64,000 bases of DNA from Microbacterium cremeum (GTDB lineage: Bacteria; Actinomycetota; Actinomycetes; Actinomycetales; Microbacteriaceae): NCBI RefSeq assembly GCF_015277855.1, contig NZ_CP063812.1, positions 1,178,001 to 1,242,000 on the forward strand, given 5' to 3'. Every line of letters begins with the position of its first letter. Positions within the stretch are counted from its first letter, which is position 1. Positions 26,559 to 35,934 of the stretch are shown piece by piece. A program made the translations under genes and the position numbers. The notes under the pieces were generated by a model, which had not been told where the DNA came from, searched no databases, and saw only the letters and a list, made by a program, of their open reading frames with translations.

Positions 26559-28130
26559 ATGCCGAACGTGACGGTTTCGATGCTCGGCGGATTCGAGCTC
26601 GTGGTCGGCAGCGCGCGCGTCACCGCCGACACCCTCGGCCGGCGCGATCCGCTGCGGCTGGCGAAGTACCTGTCACTCGCGCCGCAGCGGCGCGCGCACC
26701 GCGAGCAGGTCATCGACGCTCTCTGGCCGGAGGCCGATTTCGACTCGGTGTCGAATCGGCTCCACAAGGCTGCGCACTTCCTGCGCAAGAGCACCGGCCG
26801 CGACGACGCCGCCGTGCTCGCGGGCGACACCGTCGCCCTCTTCCCGGGCGAGGAGGTCCTGATCGACGTCGCCGAGTTCGAGCGCCTCGCGCGAGACGGA
26901 CTGGACCGCGGCGACGACGCCGCGCTGCTGTCTGCTCGCGCGTGCTACGCGGGCGACCTCCTGCCCTACGACCTGTACGACGAATGGACCTTCCACCATC
27001 GACAGCGTCTTCGGCTCAGGTTCCGGGAGGTGCTGCGCGGCCTACGTGACTACGAAGCGCTCGTCGCGCTGGATCCCACCGATGAGGACGGGCATGTCGG
27101 CGTGATGAAGGGGATGCTCCGGGACGGCGACCGCGCCGGTGTCATCCACCAGTACGAGCTGCTGTGCAGGATCCTCGAGGAGGAGCTCGGTGTGGGCCCG
27201 AGCCGCGAGGCGGAGGCGCTGCGCGATCTGGCCGCAGGACCTGCGCCCCCCGAGAGCGCGCCGCGGCGCCCACGAGCGGCGCCCCTGGCCACGCAGCAGG
27301 TGCGATTCTGCACGACGGTGGATGACGTGCGGCTCGCTTACGCGACCAGCGGCAACGGCCCACCGCTGGTCAAGGCCAGCAACTGGCTCACACATCTCGA
27401 CCACGACTGGGACAGCGCCGTGTGGCGCCACTGGTGGCACGCCCTGTCGCAGAACCACACCCTCATCCGCTACGACGAGCGAGGCTGCGGGCTGTCGGAC
27501 TGGGATGTCGACGCCGACTCGTTCTCGCTGGAGGCCTGGGTCCGGGACCTCGAGACGGTCGTCGATGCGCTCGGGCTGGAGCGCTTCCCGCTCCTGGGCA
27601 TATCGCAGGGCGGTCCGATCGCGCTGACCTATGCGGCGCGGCATCCCGAGCGGGTGAGTCATGTCGTCATCTTCGGCACCTGCGCGCGGTCGACGTGGCA
27701 GCGCGCGGACGATCGGCGGCGGCGGGAGCTGGCGGCGCTCGGCGAGTTGATCAAGGTCTCGTGGGGCAGCGATCAGCCCGGGTTCCGACAGGTGTACGAC
27801 GCGAAATTCCTTCCCGACGGGCCGCTCGAGATCTGGCAGGCGTTCGACCAGCTGCAGCGCCGTTCGACCTCGCCACGCAACGCGTATCGGCTGTGGCGTG
27901 CCTTCGGCGGGCTCGACTGCAGCGAAGCGGCGCGCCAGGTCGAGGCGCCGACGCTCATCCTGCACTCGCGAGACGACCTCGTCTGGGGATTCGAGGAGGC
28001 CGAGGAACTCCACGCGATGGTGCCCGGCAGCACGCTCGTCCCGCTGGAGAGCCGCAACCACATCCTGCGGGCAGATGAGCCGGCTTTCGGGGACATGCTC
28101 GATACCGTCGAGCGTTTCCTCGCGAGCTGA
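26559..28130 (+). CDS. SARP/BTAD transcriptional regulator fused to an alpha/beta hydrolase
   Basis: A 523-residue fusion starting at ATG 26559 after GGAGGGAGG. Residues 1-95 are an OmpR-type winged helix (VTVSMLGGFEL, HREQVIDALWPEADF). Residues 100-230 form the bacterial transcriptional activation domain. Residues 255-523 are a complete alpha/beta hydrolase with Ser349 in GISQGG, Asp472/473 in HSRDDLVWG and His501 in SRNHIL, so the triad looks intact. The hydrolase may sense or cleave the ligand that controls the DNA-binding half. Its N-terminus is clearly homologous to the 1036-residue regulator at 29.8-32.9 kb. Confidence 0.9.
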   Translation: MPNVTVSMLGGFELVVGSARVTADTLGRRDPLRLAKYLSLAPQRRAHREQVIDALWPEADFDSVSNRLHKAAHFLRKSTGRDDAAVLAGDTVALFPGEEVLIDVAEFERLARDGLDRGDDAALLSARACYAGDLLPYDLYDEWTFHHRQRLRLRFREVLRGLRDYEALVALDPTDEDGHVGVMKGMLRDGDRAGVIHQYELLCRILEEELGVGPSREAEALRDLAAGPAPPESAPRRPRAAPLATQQVRFCTTVDDVRLAYATSGNGPPLVKASNWLTHLDHDWDSAVWRHWWHALSQNHTLIRYDERGCGLSDWDVDADSFSLEAWVRDLETVVDALGLERFPLLGISQGGPIALTYAARHPERVSHVVIFGTCARSTWQRADDRRRRELAALGELIKVSWGSDQPGFRQVYDAKFLPDGPLEIWQAFDQLQRRSTSPRNAYRLWRAFGGLDCSEAARQVEAPTLILHSRDDLVWGFEEAEELHAMVPGSTLVPLESRNHILRADEPAFGDMLDTVERFLAS

Positions 28131-28176
28131 AGCGCGCGGGAGGCGACGAGGCCGATCCTCGTCGCCCCGTTGCGCG

Positions 28177-28392
28177 TCATGCCTCTGATCGCACGGCCGG
28201 CGCGCCGGGCAGACGTCGCACGGCCATCCGCTGACGCAGTCGCGCGGTGAGGCGAGCGACGACGCTCTTGGGCGCGGGGGGCTGCTCTTCATCCTCGTTC
28301 CACCGAGGATCCCAGTGCTGCCGCAGCCGGGTGTGCTGGGCTCGGATGATCTGATCGATCACCATCGCCTCGATCGTGAGCGGGTGGTGCAT
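28177..28392 (-). CDS. Small basic hypothetical protein
   Basis: A 71-residue protein starting at ATG 28392 behind GGAGGAATC, a strong ribosome site. It begins with a short helical stretch (MHHPLTIEAMVIDQIIRAQH), has an acidic middle and a strongly basic end. No family recognised. It is convergent with the BTAD-hydrolase gene (46 bp apart) and divergent from the FAD oxidoreductase gene at 28542. Confidence 0.6.
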   Translation of the reverse strand: MHHPLTIEAMVIDQIIRAQHTRLRQHWDPRWNEDEEQPPAPKSVVARLTARLRQRMAVRRLPGAPAVRSEA

Positions 28393-28541
28393 GATTCCTC
28401 CTTCGAGCGCGAACGGTCGTCCGCTGTCGCGGAGAGTCTTCTGGGCCCTCCTTCCCGCTCCCTTCCGTGCGCGGCCTCTCGAGCGGGGCGCCCGCGGGCT
28501 GAGGGAAGCCCGCGGGAAGACCATCGCCCGACGCTGGTGCC

Positions 28542-29828
28542 ATGTCTTCCTCCACAGTGGACACCGTGATCATCGGCGCCGGGCAGTCCGGACTCGCCGT
28601 GAGCGCGCTCCTGTCCGCGCAGGGGCGTGAACACCTCGTCGTCGATCGGGGCGGCGCGGGCATCCGGTGGCGCGCGGAGCGGTGGGATTCGCTGCGGCTG
28701 CTCACCCCGAACTGGCTCACGCGGCTTCCGGGCTGGAGTTACGACGGCCCGGATCCGGACGGCTACATGACGGCTCGCGAGGTCGCTGAACGCCTCGAGC
28801 GGTATGCGGCGTCGTTCGTGGCGCCGATCGTGACGGGAGAGGTCGAAGCCGCACTGCCGAGCCCTCGCGGAGGGTACGACGTGCACATCGACGGCGCCAC
28901 GCTCCGCGCGCGATCACTGGTGGTCGCGACCGGGGCGCATGCGAGGCAGCGGATGCCGGGGGCGTTGCGTACCGGGACGCTCGACGTGCTTTCGAGCCGT
29001 GAGTATCGGAGTCCGCGGTCGCTGCCGCCCGGTGGAATCCTCATCGTCGGCGCGTCGGCGACGGGAGTGCAGCTGGCCGATGAACTGCTGCGTGACGGGC
29101 GACGGGTGATCGTCGCCGTCGGAGCGCACACCCGCGTCCCGCGGACCTACCAGGGCATGGACGTCTTCTGGTGGCTCGAGCGGCTGGGTCTGCTGTCTCG
29201 GACGATCCACGAGCGCGGGGCCGACCGAGCGCGCCATGAACCTTCGTTGCAGCTGGTCGGCGCCGCGAGCATGGCGGTCGATCTGCCGGCGCTGCAGCGG
29301 CGCGGCGCCCGGCTGGTGGGCAGGATGCTCCGGCTCGATGGCGACGTCGCGTACTTCGACGGCGGACTTCCGGCGCGCACCGCGGAGGCCCACAGCACGA
29401 TGACCCGCCTCTTGGATGCCGTCGATTCGCACGTCGCCGGCGACGCGCTGGTCCGTGATCTGATCGGGCTGCGCGGGCAGCGTGATCAGCGCGGGTGGAT
29501 CCGGCCCGCGCGGTTCATCGCGGAGCCTGGTCCGGAGCGCCTGCAGCTCTCACACCACGGGGTCACCTCGGTCCTGCTCGCCACCGGGTTGCGACCCGAC
29601 TACGACTGGCTGCGCGTGCCCGTCGTGGACGCCGACGGCTACATCGTGCAGTCGAGGGGTGCCACGCCGGCGCCCGGACTCCACGTCGTCGGCCAGCCGT
29701 TCCAGCATCGGAGGGACTCCACGTACATCGACGGCGCCCGCTGGAACGCGCGCGACGTCGTTGCGAGCCTGACCGGTCAGGAGGCGACGGCGATCCCTCC
29801 CCGGCACCGCGCCGCGTCCCGCTCGTGA
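28542..29828 (+). CDS. FAD-dependent oxidoreductase of the flavin-monooxygenase (CzcO/Trk-like) type
   Basis: A 428-residue flavoprotein with two Rossmann motifs: FAD-binding IIGAGQSGLAVSALL at residues 8-22 and NAD(P)-binding IVGASATGVQLADELL near 168. The ATGLRPDY element lies near the C-terminus. The layout is that of flavin-containing monooxygenases or related oxidoreductases; substrate unknown. Its last 52 bp overlap the convergent BTAD-AAA regulator. It sits between the two BTAD regulators, so one or both probably control it. Confidence 0.87.
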   Translation: MSSSTVDTVIIGAGQSGLAVSALLSAQGREHLVVDRGGAGIRWRAERWDSLRLLTPNWLTRLPGWSYDGPDPDGYMTAREVAERLERYAASFVAPIVTGEVEAALPSPRGGYDVHIDGATLRARSLVVATGAHARQRMPGALRTGTLDVLSSREYRSPRSLPPGGILIVGASATGVQLADELLRDGRRVIVAVGAHTRVPRTYQGMDVFWWLERLGLLSRTIHERGADRARHEPSLQLVGAASMAVDLPALQRRGARLVGRMLRLDGDVAYFDGGLPARTAEAHSTMTRLLDAVDSHVAGDALVRDLIGLRGQRDQRGWIRPARFIAEPGPERLQLSHHGVTSVLLATGLRPDYDWLRVPVVDADGYIVQSRGATPAPGLHVVGQPFQHRRDSTYIDGARWNARDVVASLTGQEATAIPPRHRAASRS

Positions 29829-32800
29829 CCGGCGAGCGCGAAGAGGTCGGCGGCGGCGGCGAACTCGCGCTCCGCCGTCGCGCGGGCGCCTTCCGCGAGT
29901 GCGATGTGAGCGCGTGCCTCGGCGAGAGCCCCGTGCCACGCGACGCGGTCGAACCGCGCCGCCGACTGTTCCGCCACCGCGAGGTGGCGCCGGGCCTCGT
30001 CGGGGTCGCCGGCGTCCGCGCAGGCGATGGCGGCCGGCACCGCGAGCATGACGTCGCACACCATGCACCTGTCCGTCTCGGCGATCGTGGCCATCGCACG
30101 GTCGACGACGGCGCGGGCGTCCGCGGGAGTGGGGGCGGCGGTGACCATCGTCCCGTACACGCGCTGCACGAGGTGCAGGCTCAGGACCGACCAGCGGGCC
30201 AACGGCAGGGCGGCGTGCAGCAGCCGGTGCGCAGCATCGCGGTCGCCGCGCGCCAGGTGCACCTCGGCGAGACGCTGCATGCACGATGCCTCACCCGCCG
30301 TCGCTCCGATCTCCCGGTGGAGTTGTACGGCGCTGTTGAGGTCGTGCTCCGCCCTGTCGAGGTCGCCCTTGAGCAACGCGGCCTCGCCGATGAGCGCGGT
30401 GGCGAACGCGACGCCCCGCAGCGCGCCCGTCCGCTGCGCGATGTCGCGAAGCCTCTCGACGTCGGCGATGAGCTCGTCGTACGGCACCTGCCCGTAGAGG
30501 ACGAACTCTGCGACGCACAGATGGGCGTCGAAGACGCTCGTCGCCAGCGACTGGCGGCCCGCCGTGCGGCGCAGCTCCAGCTGGAAGCGGTCGAACCACT
30601 CTCCGCGATGGTGTGCAATGAGTCCCTGCAATGACACCAGGTCAAGGACCTGCCAGCCGGCGTCGCCGAGATCGACGCGCTCTCGCGCCAGCACGGTGAC
30701 CTCCCATGCCCCGTCGAGGTCGCCGGCGAAGTAAGCGACCACCGCTTGCGCGAGGAGAATGGCGGCGTCGGCGGCATCCCCTTCCGGTTCGAGGCCCGCC
30801 AGTGCGGCGCGCGCGGTGTCGAGCTCGCCGGAATAGGCGAGCACGCGGCTGAGGCGTGCCCGCAGCAGCCGGCGGTCCGTTCCCGTCGCGACGGCCGCCG
30901 CGTCGCGGTACGCATCCACCGCGTCGGGCGAGCCCATCGCCATGAGCAGATCCGCGCGGCGGGCCAGCAGCCGCGCCTGATCGGCAGGGCCGGCGTAGGC
31001 GACGACGTGATCTACGAGGTTCAGCGCGTCTTGGTAGGCGCCGAGAGCGCCCGCCGTTTCGACGGCGCGCAGCACGAACGGGACGGCATGGGAGGGCTGG
31101 GAGGCCTCGATGAACAGTTGTGCGACCCGCGCGGGGGCGGCACCTGAGCGCCCGAGCCGGGTCGCCACTTCGTGGCGTTCGGCAGCCTGTTCGTGCGGTG
31201 GGATCCCTTCCACGATCGCATCGCGGATCATGGGGTGACGGAACCGGTATCCGACCTCCGCCGGTTCGACGATCATCGCGGCGACTGCCTGCCCGAGTTG
31301 GGTGTGAGCGACATCGGGATCGGCATCCGACATCGCCAGGAACTCGTCGGTGCTGAAGGCGTTGGCGAGCATCGCCACTCGTCGCACCGTCCGGAGGACG
31401 CCGGCCGGAAGAGACGGAATCAGCCCACCCGACCCGCCTGAACTCTCACGCCGGGCCAGTTCCAGGGCGGTGAACGGGATGCCTCCGCTCGCGGCCGCGA
31501 TGGACCTGACGGAGGTCTCGCCGAGCGCCGGGAACAGCTCGGCGAGCAGGTGCTCGACAGCCCCGGCGGGAAGCGGCGGCACATCGATCAGAGCCCCCTC
31601 GTCGCTGCCGACCATGCTCTCGACGATCTCTGCCGCTCGGCCTCGGAGGGGGCGACCCGCGAGCACCACGAGCGCGGCGCACTCCCGCGCGCAGCGGCCG
31701 AGGTAGTGCAGCAGCCGCAGGGATGCATCGTCGGCCTCGTGGATGTCGTCGACCATGAGGATCAGCCCGGTGCCTTCGGCGCCGATGCGGACCAGCTCGC
31801 TCGTCGCGACGAACAGGCGAGGGTGCGCCGCCTCGCCGGTCCACGGAAGGTCGCCCGCCACGAGTGCGCGCTCGATCTCGGCACGCTGGGTGTCGCCCAG
31901 CCCGTCGAGGAGAGCCGGATGCGCGCGGCACAGGCCTGCCAGCGCCCCCATCACCGGGCCATACGGCCACTGTCCTTCGACCGAGGACGCCGCCCAGCGC
32001 GCGACGCGGAAGCCTTCGCGCGAGGCGATGCCCGCCGTCAGCTCGAGGAGGGCGGTCTTTCCCACCCCGGCGGGTCCGCGCAGGACGATCGCGCCGCCCC
32101 GTCCGTCCGCCGCGCGGCGAAGGCGATCGCGGATCCGATCACCGATGCTCCTGCGGGCAACGAGCCGCAGCCGGGGCGCAGTGGCCTGCGGTGCGGAGTG
32201 GGACCGCGACTCGAGCTGCGCCTTCAACGCGCGTGCGTCGGGGCCGAGCCCGGCGCCCAGCTCGTGGTGGAGGGCGCGCTCGAGCCGCTCGAGCTGCCGC
32301 AGGGCGGCGCGTGCGTCGCCGCCATCGACGTACCGGCGGGCGAGAGCGAGATGCGACTCCTCATCGGTCGGCGACCGCGCCACCAGGTCCTCCCAGCGAT
32401 GGGTGAGGCGCAGCAGCTCCAGGTGCGTGGCGGCGAGCTCGTCTCGCGCCTCGGTCGCCCACTCGTCGTACACGTCGTCGGGCAGGAGGTCGCCGCGGTA
32501 GAGCTCGAGCGCGACCGCCGCGAGCGCGGCATCCCGGCCTGCCGACGCGCGCGCCGCCAGGGTGCGGAACCGGTCCACGTCGACCTCGATGGCAGAGTCG
32601 GCGAGCAGGGCCACGACGTCATCACGAAGCGAGACCGTGCCGCCGCCCCGCTCCAGCGCCTTCCTCGCGAAGTGCGCCGCCTTGTGCAGTCGCGGTGCGG
32701 CCACTTCCACCGCGAGAGCGGGCCAGAGCGCGGTGATGACCCGTTCCCGGTGCAGTCGATGCCCGTCCGCGAGGGCGAGCAGCTTGACCAGCGCCGCCGC

Positions 32801-32887
32801 GTGCCGACGCGCCCACGAGACCGGCGGCACCGTTGCGCCGTCGATGTCGACGTCGAAGCCCCCCAGCAGGCGGATGTGAATCGTCAC
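29777..32887 (-). CDS. BTAD/AAA-type transcriptional regulator (1036 aa)
   Basis: A large regulator starting at GTG 32887 after GAGGGA. It has an N-terminal winged helix (HIRLLGGFDV, HRERVITALWP) and a BTAD domain to about residue 235. A STAND/AAA ATPase follows with Walker A GPAGVGKTALL (Lys277) and Walker B LILMVDDIHEADD. Beyond about residue 580 come helical TPR-like repeats. No C-terminal LuxR helix-turn-helix is seen, so DNA binding must lie in the N-terminus. Such proteins are signal-integrating activators. Homology with the BTAD-hydrolase protein suggests duplication. Confidence 0.9.
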   Translation of the reverse strand: MTIHIRLLGGFDVDIDGATVPPVSWARRHAAALVKLLALADGHRLHRERVITALWPALAVEVAAPRLHKAAHFARKALERGGGTVSLRDDVVALLADSAIEVDVDRFRTLAARASAGRDAALAAVALELYRGDLLPDDVYDEWATEARDELAATHLELLRLTHRWEDLVARSPTDEESHLALARRYVDGGDARAALRQLERLERALHHELGAGLGPDARALKAQLESRSHSAPQATAPRLRLVARRSIGDRIRDRLRRAADGRGGAIVLRGPAGVGKTALLELTAGIASREGFRVARWAASSVEGQWPYGPVMGALAGLCRAHPALLDGLGDTQRAEIERALVAGDLPWTGEAAHPRLFVATSELVRIGAEGTGLILMVDDIHEADDASLRLLHYLGRCARECAALVVLAGRPLRGRAAEIVESMVGSDEGALIDVPPLPAGAVEHLLAELFPALGETSVRSIAAASGGIPFTALELARRESSGGSGGLIPSLPAGVLRTVRRVAMLANAFSTDEFLAMSDADPDVAHTQLGQAVAAMIVEPAEVGYRFRHPMIRDAIVEGIPPHEQAAERHEVATRLGRSGAAPARVAQLFIEASQPSHAVPFVLRAVETAGALGAYQDALNLVDHVVAYAGPADQARLLARRADLLMAMGSPDAVDAYRDAAAVATGTDRRLLRARLSRVLAYSGELDTARAALAGLEPEGDAADAAILLAQAVVAYFAGDLDGAWEVTVLARERVDLGDAGWQVLDLVSLQGLIAHHRGEWFDRFQLELRRTAGRQSLATSVFDAHLCVAEFVLYGQVPYDELIADVERLRDIAQRTGALRGVAFATALIGEAALLKGDLDRAEHDLNSAVQLHREIGATAGEASCMQRLAEVHLARGDRDAAHRLLHAALPLARWSVLSLHLVQRVYGTMVTAAPTPADARAVVDRAMATIAETDRCMVCDVMLAVPAAIACADAGDPDEARRHLAVAEQSAARFDRVAWHGALAEARAHIALAEGARATAEREFAAAADLFALAGHERDAARCRGGIAVAS

Positions 32888-32912
32888 GGTCGGGATCCCT
32901 CGGGGCCAAACT

Positions 32913-34133
32913 CTACCCTCGCCCGAGCGTGACTCCCAGGGGTGCGACAGCCGCGGGCCCGGCATCGGGAAGACTCGTCAGGTAGTCCATCTCGTCGCTC
33001 ATCGCCGAGCTGTGGCCGCGGATCACCTGACGGATCTCATCGTCGTCCCAGTCGTACGCCGCAATGCGATCCGCGAGCTCGAACATCCGCAGCGACAGCC
33101 GGTCCCGCAGCGTCTGGTAGAGCTCCAGGGCGACCTGCTCGGCGCACTCGCCCGACCGCGCACGCAGGATCTGGGTCGCGAGGATCTCGGCATCGCGCAT
33201 GGCGTCGGTCATTCCGTGCGAGCTGATCGGGTCGCGGAAGAGGCCCGCGTCGCCCACGAGGGCCCATCCGCGGCCGGATGCGCGGCGCACGAACCCGCGC
33301 AGACCGCTCCATCCGCGCATCGCGTCGCGGGCCGGGAGCGCCTGCAGCCGTTCCGCGAGCGGCGGCGCCGCGTCGCTGAGGAGGGCGCGGAACGCCGCCT
33401 CCTGTCCCGAGGTGCGGAGGGCTCGCATGCGCGCGGGAGTGGTGGAGACGAAGAGGCACGCCTGATCGTCGCCGGTCGGGATGAGCCCCGCGGCAGCCCC
33501 TCGGCCATAGCACCACTCGTACCCCGCCGTACCTGCGGCGCCTCCACGGGTCTCGTTCGGCACGTAGCCGTAGAGCACGCTGCTGGCGGCCGTCCCCTCG
33601 CGAAGGACGCGGGCTCCGGTCTCGCGCGCGACGCGCGAGCCGACGCCGTCTGCGCCGATGGTCAGGGCGGCACGGACACGGATGTCCCCGCCCTCGCGGC
33701 GGGTCGTCCGCACGCCGCACACGCGGCCGCCATCGTCGCGGAGCAGCCCCGTCACGGGCGTGCGGAACGCGACCTCCGCGCCGGCATCGGCAGCCGCGCT
33801 CGCGAGCAGCAGGTCGAGCACGTGGCGCCGCGGCGCGTACAGCGCGGGTACCCCGGGCGTCGGTCTGATGGTGACGGTGACGGCATCGTCGCCCGGGTAG
33901 TGGAAGACGGTGTGCGTGATCGCCGGCGTCTCTGCGGCGATGACGCCCGGCAGCACGCCCCATCGCGACAGCTGCAGCACACCGGCGCGCATGAGCGCGT
34001 GGGTCGAGACGGTGTCGCTTCCCTCTCGTCCGCGCTCGAGCATGATGACGCGCAGGCCTGCTCGAGCCAGCAGCATGGCCGTGGCCGCGCCGGCGATCCT
34101 GCCGCCGACGACGGCGACGTCATAGTCCCTCAT
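32913..34133 (-). CDS. FAD-dependent monooxygenase / geranylgeranyl-reductase-like flavoprotein
   Basis: A 406-residue flavoprotein starting at ATG 34133, six bases after GAGGAGG. It has VVGGRIAGAATAMLLARAG for FAD, the group-A GADGVGSRVAR motif near residue 165, and LVGDAGLFRDPISSHGM near 285. The fold is shared by aromatic hydroxylases and geranylgeranyl reductases. The enzyme would hydroxylate or reduce an unknown hydrophobic or aromatic compound. It lies 25 bp upstream of the BTAD/AAA regulator on the same strand, so regulator and enzyme form an operon. Confidence 0.87.
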   Translation of the reverse strand: MRDYDVAVVGGRIAGAATAMLLARAGLRVIMLERGREGSDTVSTHALMRAGVLQLSRWGVLPGVIAAETPAITHTVFHYPGDDAVTVTIRPTPGVPALYAPRRHVLDLLLASAAADAGAEVAFRTPVTGLLRDDGGRVCGVRTTRREGGDIRVRAALTIGADGVGSRVARETGARVLREGTAASSVLYGYVPNETRGGAAGTAGYEWCYGRGAAAGLIPTGDDQACLFVSTTPARMRALRTSGQEAAFRALLSDAAPPLAERLQALPARDAMRGWSGLRGFVRRASGRGWALVGDAGLFRDPISSHGMTDAMRDAEILATQILRARSGECAEQVALELYQTLRDRLSLRMFELADRIAAYDWDDDEIRQVIRGHSSAMSDEMDYLTSLPDAGPAAVAPLGVTLGRG

Positions 34134-34214
34134 CCGCGTCCTCCTCATGTCGCGGGCCGGCGGAGGCGGCCGTCCCGAGCCGGCGGCGAACGCCGAGCCG
34201 GGACGGCCGCGAGC

Positions 34215-34790
34215 TCACGCGGTGGCCACCTCGATGTCGACGCGGGTGCCGTTGGTCAGCACGTCGAACACCGCGGAGCGGTTCCGCGACTGCTCGACCA
34301 GGGCGCGGATCGTCGCGTCGTCGGCATCCGCGTCGATCTCGAACCGCACGCGAATCGCCTGGTAGCCGTTGCGGACGCGGCTGTCGTCGCCGAGCCCCAG
34401 GATGCCGAGCAGGTCGATGTCGCCCTCGACGGTCGAGGTGACCGACCGGAGCGGCACCCTGCGGGCAGCCGCGATGTTCGCGAGACCCGCCGTCAGGCAC
34501 GCGGCGATCGCGTGCAGCAGGTACTCGACCGGCGTGGGTGCGTGGTCCTCGCCCACGAGCACCGCGGGGTGGTCGGCGTCGACGGTCGTGACCGTACGGT
34601 GCTCCATCTCCTGCGTGGCACCGAAGAAGCCCGAGAAGCTCGACCGGCTGTGCGTGCCGGCGAGCCAGGTGTTCGAGGCGCGGAACTGGAACTTCGCGAT
34701 CTCGGGCTCACCCTTGACGGCGTCGAGAGTCGCGAACAGCGTGGCGGTGTCCACTCCGTTGAGGTGAGTGGGCTGGGCGGTGACGGACAT
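34215..34790 (-). CDS. OsmC-family protein
   Basis: A 191-residue OsmC-like protein starting at ATG 34790 after AAGGAAC. The typical core PVEYLLHAIAACLTAGL contains the reactive Cys of the C-terminal pair. In OsmC/Ohr enzymes two cysteines reduce organic peroxides. Here only the AACLT cysteine is evident, so peroxidase activity is uncertain. It is 81 bp upstream of the FAD monooxygenase gene on the same strand, which suggests a shared stress or detoxification unit. Confidence 0.88.
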   Translation of the reverse strand: MSVTAQPTHLNGVDTATLFATLDAVKGEPEIAKFQFRASNTWLAGTHSRSSFSGFFGATQEMEHRTVTTVDADHPAVLVGEDHAPTPVEYLLHAIAACLTAGLANIAAARRVPLRSVTSTVEGDIDLLGILGLGDDSRVRNGYQAIRVRFEIDADADDATIRALVEQSRNRSAVFDVLTNGTRVDIEVATA

Positions 34791-34978
34791 GTCGTGTTCC
34801 TTCTGGTTCGTCGTCCCGTCGCTCGGATGCTTCGGGATCGTTCGGCCGATGCTCTCGCCCCGGTCTTCCCTGCGTCTTCCCGCGTGACCGCCCGACGGGA
34901 AGATCCGCGGAAGACCCACCCCGGACCCTGTTCTGCAGGAACGCGACATCCTCGTTCCGCCAAGGAGGTATCACCACG

Positions 34979-35140
<162 letters not shown>

Positions 35141-35142
35141 CC

Positions 35143-35280
35143 ATGTTCGTCGCCCTGCTCACCGTCCTGCTGATGCTGGTCGTCGTCGCCGCGGCCTACG
35201 CCGCTGCGATCGCCATCGGCTCGCGGGTCACCCCCGTGCGTCACGACCCCATGTACGACACCCGGCGGCCCCGTCTCTGA
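35143..35280 (+). CDS. Single-pass membrane micropeptide (45 aa)
   Basis: A 45-residue protein from ATG 35143, preceded by AAGGGAGGTAGCC. Residues 2-27 form one hydrophobic helix (FVALLTVLLMLVVVAAAYAA), followed by a short basic tail. Too small for a family call. The strong ribosome site and the hairpin terminator 34 bp after its stop support a real gene. Confidence 0.6.
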   Translation: MFVALLTVLLMLVVVAAAYAAAIAIGSRVTPVRHDPMYDTRRPRL

Positions 35281-35313
35281 GGCCGGGCGTGCCTGCCGCG
35301 AAGCGGACAGACG

Positions 35314-35351
35314 CGAACGACCCCGGCGCCACGAGGCGCCGGGGTCGTTCG
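35314..35351. terminator. Bidirectional hairpin terminator
   Basis: A perfect 17-bp inverted repeat with a 4-nt ACGA loop: left arm 35314-35330, right arm 35335-35351. It lies between the plus-strand micropeptide gene (ends 35280) and the minus-strand HesB-like gene (ends 35361), serving both. Confidence 0.8.
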
Positions 35352-35360
35352 TGCGAGTCG

Positions 35361-35642
35361 TCAGGCCTGGACCGCGAGCGCGAAGCGCACCGAGCCGTCC
35401 TGCGAGAGCTCGGCGTCCAGCACGCGGTCCTCGAGCGCGACAGCGGCGCCCTCGTCGAGGAACACGCGTGCGCCGTCGGTCACCACGATCGTGTCGTGGG
35501 GAGCGGGGTCGGGCGCGACGCTCAGCTCGAAGCCGGTCTCCCCGCCGGTGTCGCGGATACGCACTCCTCCGTCCTCGGCCTGCGGGACGCGGGCGACGAT
35601 CTGCTTGACGGCCTCGGCGGCGGTCTGGGTCAGCGTGAGCAT
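35361..35642 (-). CDS. HesB/IscA-fold protein lacking all cysteines
   Basis: A 93-residue protein starting at ATG 35642 after AAAGGAACC. The overall pattern (MLTLTQTAAEAVKQIV, GGVRIRDTG, ARVFLDEGAAVALEDRVLD) is that of HesB/IscA A-type Fe-S carriers. No cysteine is present, so the three cluster ligands are missing and Fe-S transfer is ruled out in the usual form. Similar cysteine-free actinobacterial proteins are annotated as HesB-like; their role is unknown. Confidence 0.8.
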   Translation of the reverse strand: MLTLTQTAAEAVKQIVARVPQAEDGGVRIRDTGGETGFELSVAPDPAPHDTIVVTDGARVFLDEGAAVALEDRVLDAELSQDGSVRFALAVQA

Positions 35643-35934
35643 GCTGGTTCCTTTCCTCAGCGGTTCCGGACCGGCCACGATTCCGAGAACCCGGGCCGCG
35701 CGCAAGGCTGAGCGCGCATTCGGAGGGGATTCCCACCTTGGCGGGCGCGACGACGGATGCCGCGACCCGCCGTCGTGCGCTGAGGGAAAGTTCCGCGGTT
35801 CTTACGCCGTGTCCGGGCGCCACACGGGGCCGATCCCGCCCGAGGTCTGAGAGGGTGGAGGCGTCGTCGCATGCACCGAGGAAGGTGCTCGCGGAACGTC
35901 GTCGCACTGCTGAATGGAAGATCCAGAGGTACGC
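35643..35934. other. Intergenic region upstream of pntA
   Basis: A 292-bp stretch between the divergent HesB-like gene and pntA. I see no protein-like frame with a ribosome site and no strong hairpin. It should hold both promoters, but no clear hexamers stand out. Confidence 0.5.

Noticed and set aside
29777..32887. Classification of the large regulator as a LuxR-type (LAL) activator
   Set aside because: No helix-turn-helix is found at the C-terminus, and the N-terminal winged helix with BTAD domain explains DNA binding.
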